Assembly: GCA_905221605.1 (NCBI GenBank)
Contig: CAJNDS010002079.1
Coordinates: 1,456,001 to 1,520,000 of the forward strand
From: Symbiodinium natans
Lineage: Eukaryota; Sar; Dinophyceae; Suessiales; Symbiodiniaceae
Reading direction: 5' to 3'
DNA: 64,000 bases
The translations under genes and the position numbers were made by a program. Below the pieces are notes generated by a model that was not told where the DNA came from, searched no databases, and saw only the letters and a program-made list of their open reading frames with translations. The first letter of the stretch is position 1; every line of letters starts with the position of its first letter. Of the stretch, positions 32,738 to 44,098 are shown in pieces.

Positions 32738-32806
32738 CACATGTATGCTGAACAGCTAGCACGTGCAGGAGTGCTGCTTTGTTTTGAGTTCGGGAACACG
32801 CCTTAA
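32738..32806 (+). CDS. Exon-like island ending in a stop
   Basis: TTATTGTAG acceptor, HMYAEQLARAGVLLCFEFGN to TAA. A further open island follows a TACTAG acceptor at 32817-32910. Confidence 0.37.
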   Translation, partial: HMYAEQLARAGVLLCFEFGNTP

Positions 32807-33080
32807 CTTCTACTAGGTCACCCTCCCCAAGACCCCAACAGTACGGACCGGGGGGGCCGTTGCCGCGTGTCTCCCCAATGTCCCTTCAAGACGCCTTCTT
32901 TCGGGAATATGTATACATTAAAATTTTCAACAGGGATCCTGATCCCCAAACCCTAAATCCCTAATCCCTTCGTCGAGGGGAGTCCTCCAAGGCTTCTTGT
33001 GCCCATGGTTTTCAATCATCGAGTGGGAAATGCCGTGCGCCCCAAAACTACTGACCATGAGCCCCTTCACAAGGCCCCAG

Positions 33081-33129
33081 CATCTACTGGGCACATGGGT
33101 CCCCCTTAAAGATCGGCGGGTCTGAGCAG
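33081..33129 (+). CDS. Exon-like island with consensus splice sites
   Basis: AAGGCCCCAG acceptor, IYWAHGSPLKIGGSEQ, CAG|GTGAGC donor. Longer open frames overlap it (from 32998). Confidence 0.42.
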
Positions 33130-33599
33130 GTGAGCGCCCGGGTTGTCCCGAACGACGCGCTCCATGGCCTGAGAGGGTTTGGGTTTAGGCTTTATGGTTT
33201 AGGTTTTAATACCCAGATTGTGGTGCCGGTGGGCGGGGGTGGGGGGGGACTCTTATGATTTGCTATGTACTGTATGCACCCATACTCTGGTCACCTTTTT
33301 TGAGGCTCCTTAACCGAAAGCCCCCCATTCAGCCGAGGTCCTTGGGAGTTTAGAGGAAACCCTAGGTAGAGTTTAGGGAAAAGGGGCCAAGAAAGTGCCC
33401 GAACAACCCCCACAGAAAGCCTGATATCGAAGCTAATTCGAACTTGCGCCGAGGTTTCGGATCCTCCTCAAACGTCTGGCGGTGGCGCCGGACCCGATTG
33501 CCTTTCTGTTCTGGCTTCATGACAGCAGGTTCGCTTTGGGGTATACAGTCTTTGGGCTGCACGGGGGGGATTTCCTATAGAGTATTGCTGACGTGGAAC

Positions 33600-34230
33600 T
33601 GCCATGGACACCCACGCTGAACCTATCCCCCGCCAGCTCCAAACCCCACACCTTGTCCCTTGACTCTAAGCAGACCCTAAACCCATAAACCCTAGTTGAA
33701 GCCTTTAAACCCTGCAACATAAATTCTGATTGAAGCCTAAGAACCCTACTTGAACCGTACAAACCCTATAAACTCTGCAAACCCGAATTAAACCCTGATT
33801 GAATTGAACCCTACTATACACCCCAATTGAACCGTCTAAACCCCATTAAATCTGTAAACCCTATAAACCCATAAACCCCAAATAAACCATATAACCCTAC
33901 AAGCCCCACAGACCCTAATTAACACCTATATGAACCCTATTACAACCCTATAAACCTCAATCACACCCTATCAACCCTAACTCCAATATGCCCCCCCCCC
34001 CCCCCCCCCCAAACCCTAAAGCCTGAACCCTAAACCCTAACCCCTAAACCATAAACCCTAAACCCATGGGGGTTTTGGGCTCCAGTCTTTCTGACGTAGA
34101 TGTGTTAGGCGTTCAAGAGTAGGGTTCGTTGAGTTGTCAGTAGTCTTAATAAGCCTAAGTAGTTGGGGGTTTAGGGTTTAGGGTCTGGGGTGGTTGAGAG
34201 GTTAGGGTTTAGGAGTTCCAAGTTCTAAAA
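33600..34230. repeat. Degenerate AACCCTATAAACCC-type repeat
   Basis: About 350 bp of loosely repeated TAAACCCTATAAACCC with a 21-bp C-run at 33991, then ordinary TTTAGGG text. No clear exon. Confidence 0.65.
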
Positions 34231-34242
34231 ATTTTTTATCAG

Positions 34243-34312
34243 ACCCCCAAATCGGAGAGTTCGCGTTGATAAAGGCCCGCTCAGGAAGTCTGCTCAGGAA
34301 GCTACTTCTTAG
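34243..34312 (+). CDS. Exon-like island ending in a stop
   Basis: TTTTTTATCAG acceptor, PPNRRVRVDKGPLRKSAQEA to TAG. Confidence 0.4.
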
Positions 34313-34415
34313 TAATCGGACCTTAACCACTAAACTTAAACCCCGAACCCAAAGCCCCAAGCCCCAAACCCCAAACCCCAAACCCTACACCCTAAACCCT
34401 AAACCTTCCTTGCAG

Positions 34416-34497
34416 GGTGTAATGCCAGACTGAGAGCTGCGGTTTTGACCGAGGCAAAGTCGGGCTGCTCTATCTGTCACACCTTTGCGCTTCAGAG
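34416..34497 (+). CDS. Exon-like island with a good acceptor
   Basis: CTTCCTTGCAG acceptor, CNARLRAAVLTEAKSGCSIC then HTFALQ, ending CAGAG|GGTTTAGGG. Confidence 0.47.
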
Positions 34498-34852
34498 GGT
34501 TTAGGGTTTAGGGTTTAGGGTTTAGGGTTTAGGTTTAAGGTTTAGGGTTTAGGGTTTTAGGACTTTAGGGTTTAGGGTTTAGGGTTTATGGTTTAGGGTT
34601 TCGGAGTTAAGGATTTAGGGCTTAGGAGGGTAGGAGTTTGGGAAGTTTAGGGTTTTAGGAGTTTAGGGTTTTAGGATTTTGTGAGCTTAGGAGTTTGGGA
34701 GTTTAGGGTTTAGGGTTCAGGAGTTTAGGGTTTAGGAGTTTAGAAGTTTAGGGTTTTAGCAGTTAGGAGTTTAGGGTTTCAGGAGTTAGGAGACGAAGGG
34801 AGAGTTTAGGGCTTAGGGGGTGTGGGGTTCAGGGAAGCGTTCGGGCTTAGGG

Positions 34853-34927
34853 TATGTCAACATCGGCAGCATGAATTGGCAGGAGCCGGACGACGAGTGC
34901 AGATTGGGTAGCTGGGGGTCTATATAA
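34853..34927 (+). CDS. Exon-like island
   Basis: YVNIGSMNWQEPDDECRLGS after GCTTAGGG. Confidence 0.38.
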   Translation, partial: YVNIGSMNWQEPDDECRLGSWGSI

Positions 34928-35101
34928 GTTTATGTTGTTGTTAATTCTCTGCGAGTGCATAGTTAGGTTCAATGATCAGCTTCAAATATCGCCCAGAAGT
35001 AATTCGTGATTCGCTGTAGGTGTCTTTATGGTGTGTCCTTCGAGATATACTCATTCATGTTTTGGCAAAACCGCGTTGCTGCTGCGTTGGTTCACCTGAA
35101 A

Positions 35102-35199
35102 CTGGACCCCAGATTCGCTCATTTTTCGGGTTTAAGTTGCCTTACCTCCCCCTTTACAGCAAAAAGGTTCCCTTCTATTAGGATACTTTTGGGTCTAGG
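35102..35199 (+). mobile_element. Divergent A2-like inverted-repeat element
   Basis: CTGGACCCCAGATTCGC at the left, TTAGGATACTTTTGGGTCTAG at the right, with AAAAAGGTTCCC inside. Lies within an otherwise open + strand stretch (35006-35248), so it may be an intron. Confidence 0.45.
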
Positions 35200-35396
35200 A
35201 AACCCCTTGACACAGACAATGGAGCCGCCTTTTTTGGATTCTTGCTAGGGGGCTTTGTCCCATAGCCCTGAACCCTACAACTTCAAGACGCGAAGACTGT
35301 GACGTTGGGTTTAGGGTCCCTAAAGCCTCATCCCTCGAACCCTCAACCCTAAACCCTGAACCCTAAACCTCAACCCTAAACCCTGAACCTCGTAAG

Positions 35397-35510
35397 GTAG
35401 TGCTGCTCCTGCTGCAGCAACCGGCCCTGGCTTTCTCCATCGCTGAGCACTCGCCAAGGTTCCTGACCACCCTCAACGAGTTATTTTGGGCTTGGCGCTA
35501 CGGATTTCGA
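35397..35510 (+). CDS. Exon-like island
   Basis: VVLLLLQQPALAFSIAEHSP then RFLTTLNELFWAWRYGF, 38 codons, followed by CGA|GTTTAG. Confidence 0.45.
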
Positions 35511-35656
35511 GTTTAGGGTTTAGGGCTTAGGGTAACGACCCGAAACCCTGAACCCTGAACCTAAAAACCCTAAACCCTAAACCCTAAACCCTAAACCCTA
35601 AACCCTAAACCCTAAACCCTAAACCCTAAACCCTAAACCCTAACCCCCTCTGAAGG

Positions 35657-35743
35657 ATCATCCCACATCTTCCCTCCATCTACACGCGGCTGAGCATCCT
35701 AGAGCCTCACGTGCCGGGCAGCTTGGGGCTTCCATTTTGCCGG
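35657..35743 (+). CDS. Exon-like island
   Basis: IIPHLPSIYTRLSILEPHVP then GSLGLPFC, CGG|GTTTAG. Confidence 0.4.
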
Positions 35744-36375
35744 GTTTAGGGTTTAGGGTTTAGGGTTTAGGGTTTAGGGTTTAGGGTTAAGGGTTGCAGG
35801 GTTTAGGGTTTAGGGTTTAGGGTTTAGGGTTAAGGGTTTAGGGTTTAGGGCTTAGGGCTTAGGGCTTAGGGTTGGGGAGTTCAGGGTTTAGGGGTCCAGG
35901 GGGTTTAGGGGTTTTCGGCTTGAGAGCTTCGGGGTTTTCAGGTTTCGGGTTTCGGAAACTCTGACGCCTTATTTGGGGCTTAGGGTAGGCTACGTACGTA
36001 GGGTTAGGGTTCCGGACTCAGATGGTTGCAGCTTGCATCTTGCAGGCAACACGCGATAGGTAGCATGGCCTTGCTATGTACCCTAAAATGGAGAATGCAC
36101 CAATGGCCCGAATCCATGAAACCTCAAGGCCTACGTACTATTCTTTCAAAGCCGTAGAAAAGGAGAACGTGCCCGACTAGTCAGACACAACTCCAACTCT
36201 TCAACGCTCAACATGAGCCGCGTGCGCCCCCAAGGCCTGAAATTCCTGCTAAACCCTAAACCCTAAACCCTAAACCCTAAACCCTAAACCCTAAACCCTA
36301 AACCCTAAACCCTAACTAAACCGCTCTGTTGGGAAGCCTCGCATATGGGCAGGGCACCTAGTCAGGCACTTACAG

Positions 36376-36439
36376 CATAGTTGTGGGGGTAAAGAGCCCA
36401 GGCATCGTTCGCATCCTGGACCCCTACTTCGAGGCCTGA
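36376..36439 (+). CDS. Candidate terminal exon
   Basis: GGCACTTACAG acceptor, IVVGVKSPGIVRILDPYFEA to TGA, then a TTTAGGG tract. Confidence 0.48.
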
Positions 36440-37241
36440 CCATCCTAGGTTAGGGTTTAGGGTTTAGGGTTTAGGGTTTAGGGTTTAGGGTTTAGGGTTT
36501 AGGGTATAGGGTTTAGGGTTTAGGGTTTAGGGCTTAGGGTTTAGGATCCCTGCTGGGTTTTCGTCATGGAACTGACATGAAAGCTCCGTGCTTCGCGAGT
36601 CTTACGCTAAGTGCTACACGGCCCGATTTCTGCAGTTGAAGGGCGGGGTTGAGAACTGGGGGCTTCACCCTAAACCCTAAACCCTAAACCCTAAACCCTA
36701 AACCCTAAACCCTAAACCCTAAACCCCACTTTCGCCGGGGCCGCCTGAATGGAGTCAAGCTTGCCGGGTTATTCAGGACCATGTGACTGGTTGGGGGTCC
36801 AGAGTGGGGTCCGCAATTAGGCCCAGTCTTCCGGGGGTCCTAAGAAATTTCGTGTGGCGTGCCCTTGCAATTCACTGCAAGGGCCTCGCGGCCCCTTTAA
36901 CATTGCAAAACCTCATTGCTGTTAAAACCATACACAATCCCCCAACAGTTTAAAGAGACAGAATCAACTTCGACCGTTCACGGAAAGACCAAACCTGATA
37001 CCCTGAACCCTAATCAGGTGGTTCGACCCCATTTGGATCGGATCATGGAGCATCTTGGACCCTTTCAGTTTTGCTCTTTTCGGGCTTTTGGGGGGGTTGT
37101 AGGCTTGAGTGAGGGGTTCAGAGTTGATAGGGTTTGGGGTTTGAGTGTTTCGGGTTCAGGGTTTGGAGTTCGGAGGGGCCTTCGGGAATAGGAATAAGGG
37201 GTTTTGGGCATCGGGTTTAAGGTTTAGCTAAGGTTTGGAGG

Positions 37242-37388
37242 TTTCCGATCCCTATGCAACTTCTGACGCCCATGGCTGTTGGTCAAGCATTGGTGGGGTT
37301 AAGACTCCGGAAACGCGACTATAGCTGCGGCGTTCGAGTGGGCCCAACATTCCTGGAGCTATGCCCACAACAGCCCCTGCACCATTGA
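37242..37388 (+). CDS. Open island of 48 codons ending in a stop
   Basis: FPIPMQLLTPMAVGQALVGL then RLRKRDYSCGVRVG. No strong acceptor directly at the left. Confidence 0.37.
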   Translation, partial: FPIPMQLLTPMAVGQALVGLRLRKRDYSCGVRVGPTFLELCPQQPLHH

Positions 37389-37568
37389 ACCGTAACCCTG
37401 ATGAAAAGAATATCCCCTCACTGGGCTACTACTATACACAACTGGTTGCATGTGCTCTGAAACACTAGACCCCAACACCCAGACACTAACCCCTAGAGGT
37501 CTCAAACCCAAGGCGGATGGATGAGATCGAGCCGCACCTGCCATTCATCCTCCTTCACCTCGCGTCTT

Positions 37569-37804
37569 GGTCTGGGGGTTTAGGGTTTAAGGGTTTAAGG
37601 GTTTAAGGGTTTAAGGGTTTAAGGGTTTAAGGGTTTAAGGGTTTAAGGGTTTAAGGGTTTAAGGGTTTAAGGGTTTAGGGGTTTAGGGGTTTAGGGGTTT
37701 AGGGGTTTAGGGGTTTAGGGGTTTAAGGGTTTAAGGGTTTAGGGGTTTAAGGGTTTAGGGGTTTAGGGGTTTCAGGGTTTCAGGGTTTCAGGGTTAAGGG
37801 TTTA
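37569..37804 (+). repeat. TTTAAGGG / TTTAGGGG 8-mer array
   Basis: About 28 units of two 8-mer forms in blocks, followed by TTTCAGGG units. It follows an open island (RRMDEIEPHLPFILLHLASW). Confidence 0.92.
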
Positions 37805-38256
37805 GGGCATGAGACTTTGGGCGTTCGAAATGTGAGGCATTAAAGCTACTTTTGAGGCTCCGACACTCTAAATCAAGGGACTGACTCAAGGAGGGAAATT
37901 GCTTTTGAGGCTCCGAAACTAAAACAAACTGACTCTAGGAGGCAGGGTAGATAAGGGCTAAATAAGGGCTATTTAGGGGAAGAAGACTTAGGGTCCCTTC
38001 TCTCGGGGTCCCTCCTGATAAATCCCTGAACTAGATCCGGACACCAATAGGGGCGCGACCACGGCCGTCGACAGAGGGAGCTGAAGCTGGAGCCACCCGA
38101 AGCCTAAACTCTGAGGGCTTTGGGGGGGCCATGAACCCGCTTAACCCCTAAACCCTAAACCCTAAATCCCTAAACCCTAAACCCTAAACCCTAAACCCTA
38201 AACCCTAAACCCTAAACCCTAAACCCTAACCCCTCGAAGCCTGGCCTCTCCAATAG

Positions 38257-38325
38257 CACTCCGAGGATGTGCTGGCGAAACACTGCGGCACTCTCCTGGA
38301 CCACTTTGATGCCCCTTGGTCTCCG
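38257..38325 (+). CDS. Exon-like island
   Basis: CTCCAATAG acceptor, HSEDVLAKHCGTLLDHFDAP. Confidence 0.43.
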
Positions 38326-38357
38326 GGGGGGGTTTTAGCCTTGAGTCTCGGGAACTC

Positions 38358-38471
38358 GAGGGTTTAGGGTTTAGGGTTTAGGGTTTAGGGTTTAGGGTTT
38401 TAGGGTTTAGGGTTTAGGGTTTAGGGTTTAGGGTTTAGGGTTTAGGGTTTAGGGTTTAGGGTTTAGGGTTT
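38358..38471 (+). repeat. TTTAGGG array
   Basis: About 16 units, one of them TTTTAGGG, between an ACTCGAG and an open island starting TTGACCCAG. Confidence 0.93.
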
Positions 38472-38871
38472 TGACCCAGATCTCGTCGACTCAATACCCT
38501 TCCTTGGGGCCTCGAAGATTAGCCTTTGGTGTTGTTGAGGAGCTTAGGGTTTAGGGTTTAAGGGTTTAGGGTGTTGCGTTTTGTGGGTACTAGGGCTCGG
38601 AGAGGGTACATGCAAGAACAGAGACACCAAAAAGGTCTGTGATTTTAGACACGCCCTGTAGCCCTCACAACGTGCTAAGAGGAACCCTGAGGCCCAAATA
38701 TATCCCCCAAAAGCCTGATACAGGAAGGACCTCTCAACCCCTAAATCCCTAAAGTCCCAGACCCAACACCGTAATCCACATTTATCTATACATACTGTTA
38801 TATTATATATATACACCCTAAACTCAAAAACATCAACCCTGGGCGTTGTAGTGTTTGGGGTTCAGGTTGAG

Positions 38872-38958
38872 GGCTTTAGAAGATCTCAGGAGTTGCTGCC
38901 CTTTGCCTCCATCGGCGAGGAGTTCCTTTGGTGTCTGTCGGCTTCGGGGTTTTTTGGG
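38872..38958 (+). CDS. Exon-like island with a donor
   Basis: FRRSQELLPFASIGEEFLWC, ending TTTGGG|GTACCT; TATA-rich sequence follows. Confidence 0.42.
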
Positions 38959-39059
38959 GTACCTATAGATATACATATTATATACATATGTATATATATA
39001 TATTATATGTGCCCATGTATATATACATATATATATATGTACATATATGAATGTACATT

Positions 39060-39660
39060 TAGTATTTAGGGTGTAGGGTTTAGGGTTTAGGATTTAGGGT
39101 CCTTGTTTCTTGGGCTGGGGGGGAGGGCCTTTGATTTTGCTTGAAGGGGCACGGGGCAGGACTGTAGACCGTAAGCTCACCAGTAACTCTGAGCCCTCAA
39201 CCCTAAACCCTCAACCCTCAACCCTAAACCCTAGACCCCACACCCCAAACCCCAAACCCCAAACCCTAAACCCTAAACCCTAAACCCTAAAACCTAAACC
39301 CTAAACCCTAAACCCTAAACCCTAAAAACCCTAAACCCTAAACCCTAAACCGAATCCCAAAACCCTTGGGGCAGCCTGGGGGCCCTAAACCTTGAATTCC
39401 GAAACCTCATACCCCCCCCCAACCCCTACAACCCTTAAACCCGAAACCTCACAAGCCTTAGGGTTTAGGGTTTAGGGTTTAGGGTTTAGGGTTTAGGGTT
39501 AAACCCTAAACCCTCAACCCGGAACCTCATAAACCCCAAAGCCCATAGAACCCTAACCTCGAATAGGCGTCGGAACAGTTACTCATAATTTTCCCTCATT
39601 GTCCCTTTCGAATTTTTTCATAGCATCCGAAAACCCTATTCTACTTGTTCAGGCCCCCCC
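39060..39660. other. Telomere-like tracts and AT-rich flank
   Basis: TATATA-rich sequence ends at 39060; CCCTAAA tracts at 39200-39345 and 39510; TTTAGGG at 39460. No gene seen. Confidence 0.6.
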
Positions 39661-39834
39661 TTGCAGGTTCATGGTACTCAGTAACCCAGTTATGACTGTA
39701 CATATAACCCAAGTAGAATGCTTGGGGTTTAGGGTTTAGAGTTTAGGGTTTAGGGTTTAGGGGGTACTTGAGGGGCGTATAGGTGGGTTATAACTACACT
39801 GATGTTTGGGTTGTACGTGCCCTGAACTTCCACG
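39660..39834 (+). mobile_element. Family D element carrying a TTTAGGG tract
   Basis: CTTGCAGGTTCATGGTACTC at the left, TGCCCTGAACTTCCACG at the right, with CAGTAACCCAGTTATGACTG and GTGGGTTATAACTACACTG arms. A TTTAGGG tract (about 39722-39762) replaces the middle. Confidence 0.65.
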
Positions 39835-39916
39835 TAGGGAGTTATACTCACAGTCCTTAGTCAGGATAATGCTAAGGGGTACCATAATCCCTGTTAGTAC
39901 AAGGGGGAACATCCCA
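39835..39916 (+). mobile_element. Family E-like element, eroded
   Basis: TATACTCACAGTCCTTAG at the left and GTACAAGGGGGAACATCCC at the right resemble the family E ends. It abuts a family D element. Confidence 0.45.
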
Positions 39917-40646
39917 ACCTATAAAAATTTAAAATTTCACCCGAGGCCCGAAACCCTAAACCCTAAACCCTAAACCCTAAACCCAAACCCTAAACCCTAA
40001 ACCCTAAACCCTAAGCCCTTTCCCTATTAAGATTCAAAAGTTACACCCGAAACCCGAAATGGCCAGAAGGCTAAAGGCCCACCGGAGCTTTCAGGAGCCT
40101 AGCAACGATCAAGAAGGGCAGGCTCGGCGGAAGACTTTCTTCGGCTTGGGGTTTAGGGTCTAGGGTTTAGGGTTTAGGGTTTAGGGGTTTAGGGTTTAGG
40201 GCTTGGGGCTTAGGGCTTAGGGCTAGGAGGTTGAGGGTTCAGTTGAGGGTCTAGGGTTTAGGGCGCGGGTTGAGGGTTGAGGCTTACATCCCGAAGCCCC
40301 GACAGTTTCAACACTACTGTGCAAGGGCCTGAAGATCTGTTCTGCACCTTCGGTAGTGCTGCACCCATGTCGGGGCCCCAAGACTCCAGACCCGACACCC
40401 CCGAAAACTGCAGTCCCGAAACCCCCTGAGGCATCCATATATGTTTAGGGATAGGGTTTAGGGTTTAGGGTTTAGGGTTTAGGGTTTAGGGTTTAGGGTT
40501 TAGGGTTTAGGGTTTAGGGTTTAGGGTTTAGGGTTTAGGGTTTAGGGATGGGGTGCCTCATACTTCGGGGTTTAGGGTTCAGGATTCAGCTTTCGGACCC
40601 CCGAATTCCCACCCCCTCCTAAATCCTCTTCCTGGCATCTAAATCC

Positions 40647-40727
40647 GAAGTGTTGAGGGACATTTCGAGGGCTCGGAGTTGTTTGTTTTCTGCGTCTCAG
40701 CAACGTACCTACTGCTTGTTCATAGGG
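40647..40727 (+). CDS. Exon-like island before a family F-like element
   Basis: EVLRDISRARSCLFSASQQR, ending where the element begins. Confidence 0.38.
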
Positions 40728-40870
40728 AATGAGGGAATTACGTACCTATATGTATATACCCCCAATCCTAAACCTAAACTCTAAACCCTAAACTATGCGT
40801 ACATATACACATACCATGTAGATATTTTCTTTTCTCCCGCAAGGGATGCTATTAATCCTCGTTCCCTCAT
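40728..40870 (+). mobile_element. Family F-like element with a telomere-like middle
   Basis: TGTTCATAGGGAATGAGGGA at the left; CCTCGTTCCCTCAT at the right; degenerate CCCTAAA units and TATATA sequence between. It follows an open island ending CTACTGCTTG. Confidence 0.45.
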
Positions 40871-41086
40871 ATTTAGGGTTGAGGGCTTAGCGTGTAGGGT
40901 TTAGGTTTACACTTTACTACGCTCAGGGCTTGGGAGGCTGAACGTCCTGCATCCCCCAACTCCCCCGAAAGCCCTAACTCCTGAACCCTGAGCCCTGACC
41001 TGTAAGCCCTGAGCCCTAAACCCTATAACCCCTGAACCCTAGCAACCCTGAACCATGAGCCCTAGACCCCAAACCCTAAACCCGAT

Positions 41087-41122
<36 letters not shown>

Positions 41123-42338
41123 GCCATTCCATGTATGTATCACCCTAAACCCTCAACCCTAAACCCTAGTCCTGCTACTCGTCATGACGTGCGCAGAGGC
41201 TGCTTCTGGTGGTGCCTCGGATGGTCTGCACCCTAGGTTTGTCCCATGATGCTGAGGTCTGGTAGGGCTTAGGGCTTAGGGCTTAGGGCTTAGGGCTTAG
41301 GGTTTAGGGTTTAGGGTTTAGGGTTTAGGGTGTAGGGTGTAGGGTGTAGGGTTTTTTGGGTTCATGGGACGTTGGGGCTCATATGGGTTTCGGAATCGGG
41401 GCTTCAGGGGCTCGGATGGAAGGATTTAGGCTGATTTAGGGGTTCAGGGTTCTGGGGTTTATGGTTTATGGTTTTAAGGGTTTAGGGTTTTGGGTTTAGG
41501 GTTTAGGGCCGCAGTGAACCCCAAACCCTAAACTCGAGCACCATGAGCCCACGCAACCTGGTACTCCGCAAGCCCTGCAGCCGTCAGCCGTCAGCCACAG
41601 AATGACCCCCTGTTTAGGCTTTAGGGTTTGGGTTTAGGGTTTCGGGTTTAGGGTTTAGGGCTTTAAAACCCTAAACCCTGTTTTTGCCCACAGTCCTCTA
41701 TGAATTCGACTATGTATCCTAGAAACCGTGTGAAACCTGTAAACCCTACAATCCCGATATTCCCTATATTCCCCATAGTTCCGACTGTAATCCTTATGAG
41801 CCATATATATATATACTCTAGAAACCACACAGACCCTCTAAACCCTGATCACAGGAGCTTTCGTTTTGGGATGTCGGGCTGCGTGGTGCATGAAGGTTTG
41901 GCGGGCGAAAAAACCCGAGTTCCGGGAGGGAGCGGTTTCAGAGTTTAGGGTTTGGGGTTTGGGGTTTAGGGTTTGGGGTTTAGGGTTTAGGTTTTAGGGT
42001 TAGGGTTGTAGGGTTGCACGGCTTTGGAGTTTGAAGGTTTGGGTTTTGGGGTTTAGAGCTTTGGGGTTTTCGAGGTTCAGGGGGCTTGAAACATGCGAAG
42101 CTTTGAGTAGGCGAGTTCACGCAGCCCCCCAGCCCACTAAGCCTCCATTTTGTGTTCTACGCGTTGACGCGCAAATGTCCCTGAACTCGGATCCCAAACC
42201 CTATCCTTCAGCCTTAGACTAGACTGCAATTCTGCAACCCAAAATGCTCAGGCCACCTGTAGGGAGTTCATCTTTGAACCCCTAAATCCTACACGCCGTT
42301 TGTCTGTTTGGCTCGGAGCATGATTAGTACAATGCGTC

Positions 42339-42585
42339 ATGTTCTGTTCATGGCCGGGCAGGTGTACCGTGTTTAGGTTGAAGAGGATTTCCAAGATTCC
42401 TGAAGCACGCCTAACCCTCATTCTCCACCTCAATCTTCTAGCTTTTGAAACCTGCAGGCTCCACACAGGGCTTAAGGCTTCAGGCTTCATACCCATCACT
42501 CCAAGTCCTCCACCCCCCCCCCCCCCCCTCCTCGCACGAGAAATTGTCAAGAGCGTCGAAAATCTGACTGTTCTGTCAGCCATCA
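42339..42585 (+). CDS. Open stretch of about 82 codons
   Basis: ATG, KRISKIPEARLTLILHLNLL, then a proline run over a C-tract, then REIVKSVENLTVLSAIR into TTTAGGG. A donor CAG|GTGTAC lies at 42360, so part may be intronic. Confidence 0.35.
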
Positions 42586-42652
42586 GGGTTTAGGGTTTAG
42601 GGTTCCATGGTTTAGGGTTTAGGGTTTAGGGTTTAGGGGTGCAGCAGTGTAG

Positions 42653-42742
42653 CGGTTACGGGTCTTCCTTTGCATACGAACTGACTCTCGGGCTGCTGGC
42701 CGCCGTAGAGACATGGCGCCTCGTGCTGCAAGCAAGAGAGAG
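42653..42742 (+). CDS. Exon-like island
   Basis: GTGTAG acceptor, YGSSFAYELTLGLLAAVETW then RLVLQARE, followed by a short AGAGAGTAGC repeat. Confidence 0.43.
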
Positions 42743-42904
42743 TAGCAGAGAGAGTAGCAGAGAGAGGTCGGGTTGAGCAGTGTCTATAGGGTGCTTAAGG
42801 GAGCGGGGCTCATGGGGGGCGTTTAGGGTTTTTAGTGTTTCTTGAGGGTTTAGGGTTTTAGGGTTTTCGGGTTTAGGGTTTAGGGTTTAGGGTGCAAGGG
42901 GTTC

Positions 42905-42991
42905 AGGGGGGGCGGGGGGGGGGCGGGGGGGGGGGGGGGGGGGGGGGGGGCGGGGGGGGGCGGGGGGGGGGCGGGGGGGGGGGGGGGGGGC
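42905..42991 (+). repeat. Poly-G region
   Basis: About 85 bp of G broken by single C residues. It could form quadruplex structure; its length in the assembly may be unreliable. Confidence 0.9.
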
Positions 42992-43151
42992 CTCCTTGGG
43001 GAAGCTTAGGGAGCCTTAGGGAGTAGTAGGGGATTAGGGGAACCTTGGCTTAGATACCCCACTTGAACCCCCCTCCCTCAAGAACCCTATAAAGTCTCCG
43101 TACCTGGGATTCTAAGTTTGCCTACAGGGTAGTTGTAAGTACCCATTTTAG

Positions 43152-43270
43152 TACGCAAGGCTCTGCAACGTTCAATATGCTCGCATGTCAAGGGGAGGGC
43201 GGGGAACTTAGGTGCTGTCTTTGCACCGTCGGGATTCCAGCCCCCCAGCCCCCAAGGCCCTATACTAAGA
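43152..43270 (+). CDS. Exon-like island
   Basis: CCCATTTTAG acceptor, RKALQRSICSHVKGRAGNLG then AVFAPSGFQPP. Confidence 0.42.
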
Positions 43271-43289
43271 CCCTAGACCCTGAACTCTA

Positions 43290-43421
43290 CAGGGTTTAGG
43301 GTTTAGGGTTTAGGGTTTAGGGTTTAGGGTTTAGGGTTTAGGGTTTAGGGTTTAGGGTTTAGGGTTTAGGGTTTAGGGTTTAGGGTTTAGGGTTTAGGGT
43401 TTAGGGTTTAGGGTTTAGGGT
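43290..43421 (+). repeat. TTTAGGG array, about 19 perfect units
   Basis: The longest perfect G-strand array in the window. It ends GGGTACCCTTTCG. Confidence 0.95.
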
Positions 43422-43600
43422 ACCCTTTCGAGGTCCTTTCCCTTACAGTTGGGTGTCTACGGGATACTAAGTATAATGACTTAAGTCGGAAGAGCTTCCA
43501 AGTAGAGCCGCTTATCAAAGAGGGCTTCAGGAGGATAGCCCGGGTTCCGAGAGGTTTAGGGGTTTAGGACTTACTGGGCTTGTGTTGGCTTGTCGGGCTT

Positions 43601-43728
43601 TGGGTTTTGGGCTTGGAAGGGTACGGGAAAAATTGCCCGCCAGCCCACAACAACGACGGTGTCGTCGACAGTACGGCCCGCTGGGCGCAATGTGGTGTCT
43701 CAACTTGCAAAGCCACGATTTCGAGGGT
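43601..43728 (+). CDS. Exon-like island, Cys-containing
   Basis: GYGKNCPPAHNNDGVVDSTA then RWAQCGVSTCKATISR; three Cys suggest a folded or secreted segment, but this is inference. Confidence 0.37.
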
Positions 43729-43990
43729 TTATCTCAGACCCTCCCTAAACCCTAAACCCTAAAACCCTAAACCCTAAACCCCAAGCCCTGAAGTCCTGAG
43801 ATGACTGGAGTGTACTACAATGGAACTACTTGAAGGCTTAAGGGTGGCAACGGCAAGTATGGGGTAGCCAACAGAGGTTTAAGGTTTAGGGTTCAGGGTT
43901 TAGGGAGTTATGATCTCATTTCGGGCTCTTATATCATCAGGGGTAAGCAGCATGAGGTCACACCCATGCCAGGTCAACAGAAGCCAACAG

Positions 43991-44098
43991 CATCCTACTC
44001 TTGCTTTAGATCCCCCCCCAAAAAATAGTAAGAATCCCCATCTTGCCCTTGTAAGGAAGATCTTTTCGGGGTGGGTTCTGAAGCAATGAGTAGCATCT
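43991..44098 (+). mobile_element. Divergent family B element
   Basis: CATCCTACTCTTGCTTTAGATC at the left against GTTCTGAAGCAATGAGTAGC at the right; internal GCCCTTGTAAGGAAGATC resembles the first family B copy. Confidence 0.5.

Noticed and set aside
41080-41125. TATATA-rich stretches here and at 6985, 38980, 58198, 59175 and 59835 as promoters
   Set aside because: They are simple dinucleotide runs, several inside hairpin elements, and dinoflagellate promoters are not known to depend on a TATA box.
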